Positions 7,617-17,602 of a stretch of DNA of 64,000 nucleotides are shown here, in pieces. The notes below the pieces were generated by a model. The model had not been told where the DNA came from. It saw only the letters and a program-made list of their open reading frames with translations, and ran no database searches. The stretch's first letter is position 1, and every line of letters starts with the position of its first letter. The translations under genes and the position numbers were made by a program. The DNA is from Schlesneria paludicola DSM 18645 (lineage in GTDB: Bacteria; Planctomycetota; Planctomycetia; Planctomycetales; Planctomycetaceae), in contig CAMCMU010000002.1 in assembly GCA_945876035.1 (NCBI GenBank), forward strand, positions 1-64,000, in the 5' to 3' direction.

Positions 7617-9332
7617 CTACAGTCGAGCCGTCGTTGGCTTGAGCGGAGCTTCCCATCCATTGGCTCCTCGAACGTTGACCTTACGGCGGTAGACTCGATC
7701 ACCGCAGGTGGCGAAGATCGTATCGAAGTTGACGCCACCAAATGTCAGGTTCGAGATCCGGCCATTCGGTGTGGGGATGATACAGTTGACTCGGCCTGCC
7801 TGATCGCAGACTTGCAAACCCAGTCGTGTCGCTACCCATAACCGCCCATCACGGTCGGTGCGTAGTCCATCCGCTCCACTGTCCTCAGCCGTATCGGGAA
7901 CGTGGAGATGAAAGTACTTTTGTTTGTGAGTCAGTGATCCGTCCGCTTGAATCTGATAACTGTAGATCCAATGGCCGCGACTCTCGGCGACGTAGAGTAA
8001 GGATTGATCGGGCGAGCAGCAAATGCCGTTGGCGAATGGCAGACCTGTGTCCACAATTCGCTTTTCACCCTTCGGCGAGACGTACCAGATCTTGCTGTCG
8101 TGGGGCGTCGTAAACGGAGCGGTGGCGTACACGCTGCCGTCATGCCGAACCACGAGATCGTTTCCGTTCAATCCTTCTGCGAAAACAGAGGAATTCCCAG
8201 CCGTATCCCAAGCGAGGATTTGCTCGGTCGCTCGAGCATTCGCGTACAGTTTTCCGTCAGGGCCGAACGCCTGCCCGTCGGCTCGTTTGGAGTCGCTGAG
8301 GAATACCGTTACGTGGCCGTCGCGGTCGACTTGGAACGTTTGACCGTTGGGGACATCGTTGTAGAACACCACCCCTTGGGGATTCACGGCCGGACCTTCC
8401 GTGAAGCCGTAGCCGTCCCCCACGAGGGTCCAATCTTCCGTGGGAATGAGGATCTCCTGAAGTTGCGGCGATCCCTTGCCAGCCTGCACCGGACGGGGCC
8501 AGTCCTTCCAAAGCCAGCGCATCGCATCCGGAAAAATCTCGGTCGCCTGCGTGTTATTGTGTGCCCCAACGCCCCAGTGATGTGCTACCTCGTAGCCGGC
8601 GAAGACGAGCGATCGCTGCATCGCCTGATTCGCCATCCACCAGTCGCCGGCGTAAATATTGAGGTCGTTGCTGCCGTCTTCCAGATAGATCCGGATCGGC
8701 TTCGGTTCGTACTTGCGGATCAGTGGAGAATAGTTGTGGCCGCCTCGCAATCCGACATAGGTTCCGACAGCGCTGAAGACTCGCTGAAAGGCATCCGGCC
8801 GTTCCCACGCCGCAGTAAAGGCGCAGATCGCCCCACTGCTGGAACCAGCGATCGCACGATCATTACCGGCCTTCGACAGTTTGATGACGTGCCCCTCGGT
8901 TGTCCGTTTCGTTTCGACGTCGGGAAGCAATTCTTCCAACAAAAAACGGGCGTAGGAATCGCCCAGCCCGTCGTACTCAAAACTGCGATTGAAGCGAGGT
9001 TGCGTCTGATCTGATGTCGCCTTCACAACGCCAGGCGTCACAAAAACTCCAATCGTGATCGGCATCTCTTTGCTGTGAATTAATGCGTCAAAGACCTCGG
9101 GAGCCTTGTACTGCACGCCGTCCTGATTGACGTAGAGGCAGGCCGGAACGCGGGGGTCATACTGCTTCGGCACGTAAACGAAGTACTTCCGCACGGTCCC
9201 TGGAAAAATTTTCGACGCCTCAAATGAGTATTCTGTGACCTCGCCCTTCGGAGCATCGTCGGCGCGCATGCTCGACTCCGTCGTCAGTAAAATGAGCAGC
9301 AAGCTCACGAACGTCCCCACAGAGCAATACAT
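7617..9332 (-). CDS. Secreted esterase fused to SMP-30/gluconolactonase-like domain
   Basis: An N-terminal signal peptide (about residues 1-24) precedes an alpha/beta hydrolase of the enterochelin-esterase/feruloyl-esterase type (about 30-285). It shows the nucleophile elbow GSSSGA, an acidic residue in LEDGSNDLN and a histidine in HHWGVGAHN as the likely triad. The second half (about 295-571) is a six-bladed propeller of the SMP-30/gluconolactonase family (YGFTEGPAVNPQG, NGNDLVVRHDG, FANGICCSPDQ, SGADGLRTDRDGR). The substrate is probably a carbohydrate-linked ester, which is inference from the pairing of domains. AAAGGA lies nine bases before the ATG. The gene appears monocistronic. Confidence 0.85.
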   Translation of the reverse strand: MYCSVGTFVSLLLILLTTESSMRADDAPKGEVTEYSFEASKIFPGTVRKYFVYVPKQYDPRVPACLYVNQDGVQYKAPEVFDALIHSKEMPITIGVFVTPGVVKATSDQTQPRFNRSFEYDGLGDSYARFLLEELLPDVETKRTTEGHVIKLSKAGNDRAIAGSSSGAICAFTAAWERPDAFQRVFSAVGTYVGLRGGHNYSPLIRKYEPKPIRIYLEDGSNDLNIYAGDWWMANQAMQRSLVFAGYEVAHHWGVGAHNNTQATEIFPDAMRWLWKDWPRPVQAGKGSPQLQEILIPTEDWTLVGDGYGFTEGPAVNPQGVVFYNDVPNGQTFQVDRDGHVTVFLSDSKRADGQAFGPDGKLYANARATEQILAWDTAGNSSVFAEGLNGNDLVVRHDGSVYATAPFTTPHDSKIWYVSPKGEKRIVDTGLPFANGICCSPDQSLLYVAESRGHWIYSYQIQADGSLTHKQKYFHLHVPDTAEDSGADGLRTDRDGRLWVATRLGLQVCDQAGRVNCIIPTPNGRISNLTFGGVNFDTIFATCGDRVYRRKVNVRGANGWEAPLKPTTARL

Positions 9333-9620
9333 AGCGGTGTCCTTTTTCTGTCATGTCGTGGCCCTGGAAAATTTCAGCGAAAGAAGTCTATCCCGTCGGC
9401 TTCAGAAAATGGACATAAGCCCGCAAAATCCTCCGGAGTCCAAGGTCTAAAGTCGCGTGATGCAGATGATGGATCCGCTTGGCGCAGGTATTCACGTCGA
9501 TCAAAAAAATTCGACACATCACAAACACCCGACATTGGAAATAGAAAAATTTCAGCGGGAGAGAAAACTCCGAGAGCCCAATCCAGAAACGGTCATCGGC
9601 ACCCATCGTGCCATGGAAAC

Positions 9621-9640
9621 CCGCACGGAATCGCGTGCGG
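9621..9640 (-). terminator. Possible weak hairpin terminator
   Basis: CCGCACG (9621-9627) and CGTGCGG (9634-9640) form a perfect 7-bp stem with a 6-base loop about 30 bases beyond the stop of the gene ending at 9669. On the minus strand only a short GTTTCC follows, so termination would be inefficient. Confidence 0.4.
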
Positions 9641-9668
9641 ACTGATCGATAGGCCGGTTCCGCGGCGA

Positions 9669-10169
9669 TTAAGTGGCCGATTCGGCAAAAGCGATTCGCA
9701 ACTGTCGCAAACAGAGTTTCGCGAGTTGACCACTTGAGACCAACGCTCCCTGAAATGCGATCACGCCCGTCTCGCGGATGATCCATTCGAGGTCGTCCAA
9801 TTCCGTCGATGCACAGACGATGACCGGATGTCGATTGGCTTTTCTGCACCAATGGGAAAGCCATGCTAAACATGAGATTGGCGACGAATCCATGTCCAAT
9901 AGAATGATTGCTGATGCGCAGTCGCTCACGGCAGAATTAAGATCTTCGACGTTTCGACATTCCCGCACAACGATGTCCCGCACACGAAAGCCTTGAACAT
10001 CGCCGTCTTGAACCGTCATCTGTCGTTGGAGTTCCGGTCCCCAATACGGTCGCTGCTCAAAAACAGCAATGCACGCACACTGGCCTGAATTGAGGGCTGT
10101 TAAAAAGGATTGGCGATGTTGAATGGCGGCTTTCATCAGTAGGCCCTTTGACAAATCCCGCAACCACAA
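9669..10169 (-). CDS. Hypothetical protein, receiver-like fold possible
   Basis: The open frame encodes up to 166 residues; a start at the internal ATG (MKAAIQHRQS, about 10136) is also possible. The order of hydrophobic strands (IAVFEQRP, IILLDMDSS, PVIVCAS, VIAFQGALVS) resembles a response-regulator receiver or a related Rossmann-like fold. Strand 3 ends in LLDMD where a phospho-acceptor aspartate would sit. No DNA-binding domain is attached. The family is not recognised and the assignment is tentative. Hairpins lie on both sides of the gene. Confidence 0.5.
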   Translation of the reverse strand: MWLRDLSKGLLMKAAIQHRQSFLTALNSGQCACIAVFEQRPYWGPELQRQMTVQDGDVQGFRVRDIVVRECRNVEDLNSAVSDCASAIILLDMDSSPISCLAWLSHWCRKANRHPVIVCASTELDDLEWIIRETGVIAFQGALVSSGQLAKLCLRQLRIAFAESAT

Positions 10170-10581
10170 AAACCGGGCTATGTTTTTTCAGGTGACGTAA
10201 TGGCCTGTGAGAACACAGAAAGGAACGTGATGCTTTTTCTGCTTCCACAACAGAAGTTGTGTTCGGTGTCCTGCTCTCCTCCCACGATAGCACGTTTGAC
10301 GTCAGAAACATCAGGGATCTGGTGCCATTCCTTGTTCAGTAGTAGTTGTTTTTTGAGCGACGATTTCCGGTGACCAACGGTTTTGACAGGATCCTCTTCA
10401 CAGCGGAACGTCAGAAGACATTCGGCAGCCAAACCGTAAATCCGGATCGACGGAAAGTCGGTTGACAAAAAAACGGCAGCAATTTTTTGACATTGGAATT
10501 GGGTCTCTCCGTCGCCGATGTTGAGCCACAGCGCAACAGTCGACGTTTGATGTCACGATCGACCGCAGCACAGAAGGCGAA
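10170..10581. other. Non-coding gap
   Basis: No convincing gene was found. Short frames on the minus strand have no family resemblance or ribosome-binding site. The stretch presumably holds the promoter of the gene ending at 9669. Confidence 0.4.
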
Positions 10582-10612
10582 AAGCCCGGCATTCCAAACG
10601 AATGCCGGGCTT
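10582..10612 (-). terminator. Rho-independent terminator
   Basis: A perfect 13-bp stem (10582-10594 with 10600-10612) closes a 5-base loop. On the minus strand it runs into GGGCTTTTCG, giving a short T run. It sits about 40 bases after the stop of the gene ending at 10655, so it most likely ends that transcript. Confidence 0.75.
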
Positions 10613-10654
10613 CTGAAATCATGAACGAGGCCTACCAACAACACGCATCAAACA

Positions 10655-12289
10655 CTATTGAGCGATCATCGTTCTCAGTTCAACGAGAGCCGGAGTTAAA
10701 CGCGATGAAAGACGTCCGAGTGTCGGTCGATCCTCAGTCTGGCATTTCACCAAATATCCATAAATGGTTCGCCAGCTGTCGTAGATTTCATCAATTTCCT
10801 TGCGAAGCTGAGCTGAAGGAACACCACTCACCAAATCTTGGTGAATGCGACTTGCCGACTCGCCCAAGGCGGATGTCTCGTTCAAGCATTCTCTCGCGAA
10901 GGCCTGTCGATCTTCGCTTAGCCAACGTTTGCTGGCAAAGTCAATTTGTGCGCTCAAATTTTCAATGGATGCGGCTAGGTCGTTGGCGGCGGAACGATTG
11001 AAATCCTCCCTCTGCAATTGCAGCGAGGTCCGAATCGTACTTACCGTCTGGTCGATTCGTTGCAGTACCGCAACGGCGCGATCGCTGTCGATTGGACTGT
11101 AAACATCATTGAAGCTCTTCTCTGCATCTTCGATATATCGGAATGAGTCCAAAACTTCATTGGCCGCAGCGGCCTCTTTGCCATGGCTGACAACATCCAT
11201 AAAGTGTTCGCAAACTCCGTAGAATTGGTCGGCGGTCGATAAGGCGTTTTTGGCCTTAGGTAGATGCATCACGAGTATCAACGGCGTCCGCTCGAAAAAC
11301 TCGTCGATGTCCTTTTTCAGAGCAGCGGTCAGATACATCAGTTGCTGTTTGTTGACTTTCTGTGGCAACAGAAGAAGTTGATGAATCTCACCCGACGTTT
11401 GGGTAATCCGTCGCAAACTTCGTTCAAGATATCGATTATCTTCCGCTTGCAACTTGACGGCCAGAGGGAGCCACATGGATTCGACCCGTTTGTATTCGTC
11501 AACGATCAGATCTGTTTCTGTTTGACTGTCGCGTGCCAGATCGGCCAAACCTAAAACTTCCTGCCGAACTCGACTTCCTGAAATCGTGTACTGTTGTGCG
11601 ACCTTGGAACGCCCTAGTTCGGCATTGATATCATCGAGCAGATTTTGGAGATCTCCGGCCAAGCTGGCCGTTTTGAGATACAATTCTTGACGGTTGAGCT
11701 GCGGTTGCATCGCCAGTAACCTCCGAATTTGTTCGCCCTCATCGTTTAAATTGGCGATCAGGTCGCGAGTATCGGCGGGCAAACCACGAACGCCGTCGAT
11801 GCGGTATGCCAGTTCACGCCAACTGGCATCCAGTAACCGGAAATCGTCAGACAACTGTCGATGATCTCCCACTTGAGCAGAGTGCTTGTCGATACTCACC
11901 GCTTCGGCACTGACTCGCAACGCGTCTGTATAGAGTGTTCTTAAGGCTGGCGTCTGTCGGATTTGTTCATTCAAAGCGTAGGCCAACTGTGACACGTCGT
12001 TCGAAAAGCTGCGGAGTAATGGGCGTAATTGTTTCAGTTCAGCCGTGATCTCACCGTTGGGAGGATGCGGAAACGAACGATCGTTGATCACTCGTCGCCG
12101 TATCGTGGCGGGATCCTGTAGCGACTTATCGAGGTCGTCGATCATGCTGCGAGTTTGATCTCGCGTATAAGTCGTCCGCCGCACAGGGGGGCCCTCAGCG
12201 AAAGAGTCGCTGGAAATCGAAACAAGACTGCCGCTGAAAACGGCGAATATCACGAGTCTCATTCTGCTTCGACTACTGCCATCGATCAT
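10655..12289 (-). CDS. Secreted helical protein of unknown function
   Basis: The chosen ATG at 12289 gives about 544 residues with a signal peptide (MRLVIFAVFSGSLVSISSDS region, cleavage near SFA-EG); the frame also extends to 12376. The mature protein is almost entirely helical. It seems to contain several divergent copies of a helical-bundle unit of about 120 residues, seen as recurrent stretches such as LRPLLRSFSNDVSQLAYALNE, LPADTRDLIANLNDEGEQI, ISGSRVRQEVLGLADLARD and LAASIENLSAQIDFASKRW. No catalytic motif, Cys pairs or membrane helix beyond the leader are visible. I do not recognise the family. It is followed by a strong terminator. Confidence 0.65.
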   Translation of the reverse strand: MIDGSSRSRMRLVIFAVFSGSLVSISSDSFAEGPPVRRTTYTRDQTRSMIDDLDKSLQDPATIRRRVINDRSFPHPPNGEITAELKQLRPLLRSFSNDVSQLAYALNEQIRQTPALRTLYTDALRVSAEAVSIDKHSAQVGDHRQLSDDFRLLDASWRELAYRIDGVRGLPADTRDLIANLNDEGEQIRRLLAMQPQLNRQELYLKTASLAGDLQNLLDDINAELGRSKVAQQYTISGSRVRQEVLGLADLARDSQTETDLIVDEYKRVESMWLPLAVKLQAEDNRYLERSLRRITQTSGEIHQLLLLPQKVNKQQLMYLTAALKKDIDEFFERTPLILVMHLPKAKNALSTADQFYGVCEHFMDVVSHGKEAAAANEVLDSFRYIEDAEKSFNDVYSPIDSDRAVAVLQRIDQTVSTIRTSLQLQREDFNRSAANDLAASIENLSAQIDFASKRWLSEDRQAFARECLNETSALGESASRIHQDLVSGVPSAQLRKEIDEIYDSWRTIYGYLVKCQTEDRPTLGRLSSRLTPALVELRTMIAQ

Positions 12290-12710
12290 GATGCGAGACG
12301 ATCTACTATACATTGTGCAGAATCCTTGCCGAGTGATTGCGAATATCCGTTTCACGACCCGCACCGATGATGCCAAGCCGACCCGTCTCGAAAAACTAGC
12401 GGAATCTGCCGATCGTTCCTAGATGAAAAAAGCACATCCGAAGAATTCGAACTTGGAAGCCGCATCAAGTCGCGGAATCGGAATGGTTTTCAAACGGAGT
12501 AGATCGCGAATCATCACACGGTCTTACTGCCGCAAGAATTAAATCTACGACGATAAGCAATCGTCGTTAAGATCGTTGGCGAGGGCAAATCCGGTCTACT
12601 CCGATCCACAAATCATCTTCGCTGTAGAAATCATCTGAATACTGTCGATGACATTAAAGGTTTACACATCGAAGTTTCATTTGTCCTCAGTGATCCAAGG
12701 GGCGAGAGTC

Positions 12711-13571
12711 ATGCCACGAATTTATTGGGGATGCATCCTCTTTGTCAGTCTTGCCTTGGGGGTGTCTGAGACGGCGGTTGCCCAACGATTTCGCCGACCT
12801 TTTGACCGTTGCTGCGAAACTTGTACATTTCCGGAAGCTTCCTGTTGTTGCACGCAAACAAACACCGTCTTACAGACTCAACTACGCTCTCAACAAGTAG
12901 TGACCTACAGTGAGCAAACGGAAACGCATCTTCGGAATGAATCCGTCGTGGAAAACGTTCCTCGCACAATTTATCAAAGTGTGACAGTGGATCAGGGAAG
13001 CTATCAAATGGTTTGGGTTCCAAAACCCGTCACTAAGACGATTGCCAAAACCGTCGTTCAACAACAGGTCAGAACGCGCGCCGTGCCCTATCAGCTCACG
13101 CGTCGAGTCCCACAGATTTCCACACAACTCGTGCCGGTTCAATCGCTGGAAAACATCACAGAAACCATTCCGCTTTCGATGCCCCTGCGAGCCGCGGCTC
13201 CGAATTCGCAATCATGGGCGACCGGTCCTCAAGTTATGTCCAACCCGTTAAATTATCCGGCTTCGTCGTTTCAATCTGCGCCAATTGAATCGAGTGTCCA
13301 GACAATGCCCGCGATTATCGTACCGATGCCTGGAGCGACAATTTCGTCTCCATCCATGACGGAACATCCAAACGCAGACCAATGGCAAACAGTGACCGCG
13401 AGGCCGACCTCGGGATCTCGTCACCAAAACAATGAAAAGCGTTCGTTTCAAACCGTTCCCCAATCAGCGGATGACCTGAACTCAAGGAACTCGCTGCGTA
13501 CCTCAACGTTTGCGACAGCACCCTCGGCAGCTAGAGTCTGGATCGGAAAACGGGATCTCCCGCTGCCTTGA
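12711..13571 (+). CDS. Secreted Cys-rich, Val/Gln-rich protein, unknown function
   Basis: The start at 12711 has GGGGCGAG eight bases upstream and yields a clean signal peptide (MPRIYWGCILFVSLALG, cleavage after AVA). The mature N-terminus has a cysteine cluster (CCETCTFPEASCCC). A region of threonine/valine/glutamine-rich strands follows, including MVWVPKPVTKTIAKTVVQQQ and TRRVPQISTQLVPVQ. Similar valine-proline-threonine repeats occur in planctomycete cell-surface proteins, so a role in the envelope or proteinaceous wall is plausible but unproven. The C-terminal third is low-complexity Ser/Pro-rich. The frame is also open upstream to 12648. Confidence 0.65.
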   Translation: MPRIYWGCILFVSLALGVSETAVAQRFRRPFDRCCETCTFPEASCCCTQTNTVLQTQLRSQQVVTYSEQTETHLRNESVVENVPRTIYQSVTVDQGSYQMVWVPKPVTKTIAKTVVQQQVRTRAVPYQLTRRVPQISTQLVPVQSLENITETIPLSMPLRAAAPNSQSWATGPQVMSNPLNYPASSFQSAPIESSVQTMPAIIVPMPGATISSPSMTEHPNADQWQTVTARPTSGSRHQNNEKRSFQTVPQSADDLNSRNSLRTSTFATAPSAARVWIGKRDLPLP

Positions 13572-14405
13572 AGTTTCTTCGGACGCCAAATCTGTCTCAC
13601 AGGGGGCGGTTGGAATTTTTTTTTATTGATCCGCCTTTTAAAACAGGAACCCACGGCATTGGCCCAAGCGATGACGAGAGATACTTTGGATGTTGATTGC
13701 GGTTCAGAGAGAGATGTTCCGCAACCCTCTCAACAGGAATTTGAGCAGGCCGTTAGGCTTTTCAGTGAAGTGGTCCACGACCGGAATCGACGGGTGTTGC
13801 GGATCTCCCCATCGGCCCGGATCAGTCGTTCCGTGGATCGCGGGCGTGATTTTGGGCGATCTGTCGCCATCAAGACCGAACATGCTGGGCCACTTATTGA
13901 GCGGAGTCATGCCCAAAGTCCAAGTGGATTCCGCCTAAGTTTTGGCCGATATTGTCGGCTGATTGCGAAAATCGGCTTGCCGGACTTGCTGTGGGGACAG
14001 TTGTGAAGGCGAACCTGTTCCGGTGAGTTTAAGGATTACGAGTTCGATCAGAGTCACTCAGTCTTTCAGGTATTCGAGATCCGTGGTGGATCGCGAATCG
14101 ACGCACCGGTTAACATTTTTCTCGTCGTTGCATCAGCCGCAGTTTCAGTGATGAACGTCTGACGAGAATGACCTTGCACGAAGCCAAGGTCAGGTCAGAG
14201 ACTTTTGGAGCCGCGGTGACTGTCATGGCCGGCATTAGCGGTCATCGAGTTTTGGTGGCAAAGTCCGCAGTTCGCGTCGAATCGGACGGACCACCGATGA
14301 GCCTGCCAACGTAGATCGTGGTTGTGTTTCTTCACGGAACTAACGTTCAATGTTTTTAGGTTTGTTTGTCGCGGCCGAGTCAGTTCCAGCCAACGCGTTC
14401 ACCAG
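13572..14405. other. Intergenic region of about 830 bases
   Basis: No supported gene was found. A 126-codon plus-strand frame (13626-14006) is arginine-rich, lacks a ribosome-binding site and resembles nothing known. An 82-codon frame overlaps it. A run of T (13617-13624) follows the gene ending at 13571, but no clear stem precedes it. Confidence 0.4.
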
Positions 14406-15356
14406 TCAATTAGCAGTTATCGGTGTAGTGATCTGCGAAAAAAAATCGGTCAGTCTGCGATCGTACTCGGCAGCACCGGCGGTTATTCGTGCTTGATTAT
14501 GCTTGGCTCGAGGAACGTGCCAGATGTTGGCGGTTGGCGATTTAATTCTTCCATGAATTCCTCGCGCCACATCAGGGTGGACGTAACTGTCTCGCTCACC
14601 GGCCACCAGTAGGACGGGACAGTTTTTGAGCTTTGGTAACCATCTTTCCAAGACAGCGTATTTTCGCTGACGGATAATGCTACTGGTCCATCTCACCAAG
14701 ACGGACGTGACTTGATAGTGCCATTTGGGAACCAGATTCAACGCCCATTTCGGCACATAAAGAGTCGCCCATCGAAGCATGAAATGCAGCATGAGAGAGT
14801 CCGTGGAATAGGCACCCTCGCAGCAGACCGCTCCGACGTTTGAAAATTCCGCAGCACCAATCAGCGCAGGGGTCGATCCGCGACTCACGCCCATCACTCC
14901 GAGCGGCAAATTCCGCAAATCGTCACGGGTTTCTATGAAATCGAAAGCCGATCGTACGTCTTCCACTTCATACATCGTTGGCCAATGATTCGGGCTGTAA
15001 TGTGGCTGAAAATCACTCTCGCCTTGGCCGCGAAAATCGAATGACAGAACATTAAAGCCACTTTCGATCAGCCCCCCGCAATAGATCTTCGCGGACCAAT
15101 GATTGCCCTCCATTTCAGGGCAAAACAAGATCAAGCCTCGAGCATTTTCGGCTGTTGTGCGGTAGAGGCTTCCCCGCAACAAAATTCCATCACGAGTCGG
15201 AAACTGAATTTTCTCCGCCATCGGATCTGGCGGCAATGTGGGGGCAGAGAATGGCGGTTTCAACTCAAACAGGCGTAGAATCAGGCGCACATAAATGACT
15301 CGCAATAGTAAATCGATAACCAGTAGAACAAGGACTAAACCCAAAAAAAAATGCAA
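14406..15356 (-). CDS. Membrane-anchored alpha/beta hydrolase
   Basis: The 316-residue protein starts with a long hydrophobic anchor (residues 2-20). The hydrolase fold follows, with a nucleophile elbow GVSRGS (S158), an acid in AGERDSYV (D256) and a histidine in RAKHNQAR (H286). The FDFRGQGES segment is the usual strand before the oxyanion region. The substrate is unknown; family members act on acyl esters and amides. Initiation appears to be at TTG, since no ATG precedes the anchor. The gene lies 263 bases downstream of the fatty-acid-type cluster on the same strand and may act with it, for example as an acyl hydrolase, but this is only positional inference. Confidence 0.8.
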   Translation of the reverse strand: MHFFLGLVLVLLVIDLLLRVIYVRLILRLFELKPPFSAPTLPPDPMAEKIQFPTRDGILLRGSLYRTTAENARGLILFCPEMEGNHWSAKIYCGGLIESGFNVLSFDFRGQGESDFQPHYSPNHWPTMYEVEDVRSAFDFIETRDDLRNLPLGVMGVSRGSTPALIGAAEFSNVGAVCCEGAYSTDSLMLHFMLRWATLYVPKWALNLVPKWHYQVTSVLVRWTSSIIRQRKYAVLERWLPKLKNCPVLLVAGERDSYVHPDVARGIHGRIKSPTANIWHVPRAKHNQARITAGAAEYDRRLTDFFSQITTPITAN

Positions 15357-15619
15357 TTGATTGTCCTCACCCTCGAAAAGGTCAAGTCGTCAGAAATTTA
15401 ACCAAATGCCGCGAACGGCAATGCCTTGAAGCGATCGCCGGATCGGTGTGCTCATTGTGCGCAGAGTCCGATTTGACGGCGTCGAATTTTAAGGAGATCG
15501 GTCCCTGAAAAGCAGGGATGAAATAAAGCGAAATCGGGTAGCAACCAGACTTGTGGGAGTGCGGATCAATTCGACCGCGAAGCTCAATGTTGGATAGCCA
15601 TCGCCACCGAGCAGATCTG

Positions 15620-16903
15620 TCATCCCAAGAACTCAGCAAAAATTAAGGAGACATTCTGTCCGCCGAAACCAAAGCTGTTGGAAAGCGCTCGATGGACTCG
15701 CGCCTGTCGGGCTTCATTCGGGACGTAGTCCAAGTCGCATTCAGGATCGGGGGTACAATAGTTGATTGTGGGGGGCAACACCCCGTCACGAATGGTCAGC
15801 AGGCAGGTGATCGCCTCAACGCTTCCAGCGGCTGCGATCAGATGCCCCATCATACTTTTTATGCTGGACACGGGTGTCTTGTAAGCGACGTCACCGAAGG
15901 TCTGGCGGATGGCTGATGTTTCAACCTTGTCGTTAACCTCAGTGCTTGTCCCATGGGCATTGATGTACTGAATGTCTGATGGATTGAGGCTGGCATCCCG
16001 CAGCGCCATGCGAATACAGGCAACAGCTCCTCGCCCTTCTGGGTGAATATCCGTGATTCGATACGCATCGGCGGTTGATCCATAGCCAACAACTTCGGCA
16101 TAGATCCGGGCACCGCGTTGCATCGCATGATCCAACTCTTCGAGCACGACCATTCCTGCACCTTCACCGAGCACAAAACCATCGCGATTACGATCAAACG
16201 GTCGAGACGCTCCCTGAGGATCTTCATTGTGTGTTGAAAGTGCGGTCAGCAGATTAAAGCCTGTGACACCGAATGGATGAATCATGCTGTGAGCGCCACC
16301 CGAAAGCATCGCATCAGCATCACCACGGCGAATCAGTTCGGTGGCTTCACCGATCGCCTGACTGGATGCCGCACACGCGGTCAAGCAGTTCAGGTTCGGT
16401 CCCTGAGCGTCAAACAGCCCCGCTAAGTGTCCGGCGGGCATGTTTGGCTCCTGCTCGAGTTCGGTTTGGGCGTGTAGCCGCTGCATACCAATACGAGTAA
16501 AAACCTCAAGATCCACTTCGCCGTTTCGCTGCGACTCGGCCACCAGACTCATCACGAGTTGAAAATCTTGTTGCCCTTCACCGGCTCCCAAATAAACACC
16601 AAATCTTGCCGGATCGAGAGGCCCTTGCAGCAGGCCAGAATCATCAATAGCTTGCTTCGCCGCACCGACGGCAAATCGAATGTTTCGGCCGGAGAATTCA
16701 AAACGCTTTGAATCACTCACGTATTGATCAAGATTGAATCCCTTGACTTCCGCGGCAAATTTTGTCGGAAAATGTGACGCGTCAAAATGAGTGATCGCTC
16801 CGATGCCGCTTTTTGCCTCCTGCAACGACTTCCACATTTCTTCCACGGAATTGCCGATGGGAGTTATGGCACCAATTCCCGTGACAACCACTCGCCGCCT
16901 CAT
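15620..16903 (-). CDS. fabF: Beta-ketoacyl-ACP synthase II-type ketosynthase
   Basis: The 427-residue enzyme condenses malonyl-ACP with acyl-ACP. Catalytic residues are visible: C177 in CLTACAASS, H317 in NAHGTST, K349 in SSIKSMMGH and H354. The N-terminal RRRVVVTGIGAITPIG and GLF/GFGG-type end are typical. The ATG at 16903 has GGGAGG ten bases upstream; the frame continues 72 codons further, but that part has no family similarity. It is the last of five cluster genes (dehydratase, ketoreductase, ACP, dehydratase, ketosynthase). No fabD, fabH or enoyl reductase is nearby, so the cluster either borrows those activities or makes a specialised acyl product. Confidence 0.93.
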   Translation of the reverse strand: MRRRVVVTGIGAITPIGNSVEEMWKSLQEAKSGIGAITHFDASHFPTKFAAEVKGFNLDQYVSDSKRFEFSGRNIRFAVGAAKQAIDDSGLLQGPLDPARFGVYLGAGEGQQDFQLVMSLVAESQRNGEVDLEVFTRIGMQRLHAQTELEQEPNMPAGHLAGLFDAQGPNLNCLTACAASSQAIGEATELIRRGDADAMLSGGAHSMIHPFGVTGFNLLTALSTHNEDPQGASRPFDRNRDGFVLGEGAGMVVLEELDHAMQRGARIYAEVVGYGSTADAYRITDIHPEGRGAVACIRMALRDASLNPSDIQYINAHGTSTEVNDKVETSAIRQTFGDVAYKTPVSSIKSMMGHLIAAAGSVEAITCLLTIRDGVLPPTINYCTPDPECDLDYVPNEARQARVHRALSNSFGFGGQNVSLIFAEFLG

Positions 16904-17061
16904 GACAATTCCTCCCAACGACGTCGGTGTACCAAATAAATTCGAATTTGCTGCTTCCACGGAAGGCGATTCGAAAACCAACGAAGAAACATAATCGACA
17001 TGGTAACAGATCTCAATTGAGCGTTGAGACTGCATGGACACGCTGCTCGGTTTGTATCGAT

Positions 17062-17535
17062 TTATCTGTTCTCGGCTTTGCCGACATCCAAAATCCCACG
17101 CAACAGCGTGAATACGCAACTCATCTGTTCTGCCCGTTCAGCTCCCGCATCCTCCTTGGAGAGATGCGCGAAGACAATCTCTCCTTCCGCGACGAGGCGA
17201 TCGCCGATGTGGGCGGTCACATCAACCATTCCACCCTCGTCACGCGAATCCGTCAGCTTGGCCGCATAGGTCAACGTATCACCTGGACAGGCCCAACTGT
17301 GAAACGTCATCCGAGGCACTTTGGCCAAGACGACTAAAAGGGAGAATTGTCGCTGTTCTCCAAGTAAAATACCACCCGTCTGGGCCAATCCTTCCAAAAT
17401 TAACGAGGCTGGCATCACCGGAAATCCGGGCTGATGATCGTGCAAATGATCTTCGGCGAAGGTCACATTTTTAATCGACTTCGCATGCGATCCACTTTTG
17501 AACTCAACAAATCGATCAATCCAAAACCAACGCAT
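17062..17535 (-). CDS. FabZ-like 3-hydroxyacyl-ACP dehydratase (copy 1)
   Basis: The 157-residue protein is a single hot-dog domain. It has HQPGFPVMPASLILEGLAQ, where H34 and E48 correspond to the FabZ catalytic pair. The usual HFPG is HQPG here and the glycine after MP is alanine, so the active site is slightly divergent. GGAG precedes the ATG by eight bases. It lies between the ACP and ketosynthase genes. A second, more canonical dehydratase is at 19179-19655. The two could form a heteromer or act on different chain lengths. Confidence 0.85.
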   Translation of the reverse strand: MRWFWIDRFVEFKSGSHAKSIKNVTFAEDHLHDHQPGFPVMPASLILEGLAQTGGILLGEQRQFSLLVVLAKVPRMTFHSWACPGDTLTYAAKLTDSRDEGGMVDVTAHIGDRLVAEGEIVFAHLSKEDAGAERAEQMSCVFTLLRGILDVGKAENR

Positions 17536-17602
17536 TCCAGTACTCCAGAGCTTGGCCGGCAGCGAGAAGCTCCGCGACGCTATTCAGGTTCAGATCCTGC
17601 CG

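Noticed and set aside
9388-9873. 161-codon minus-strand frame
   Set aside because: It overlaps a better gene candidate (9669-10169) and has chance-like composition.
13626-14006. 126-codon plus-strand frame
   Set aside because: Arginine-rich, no ribosome-binding site, no family features, overlapped by other frames of equal quality.
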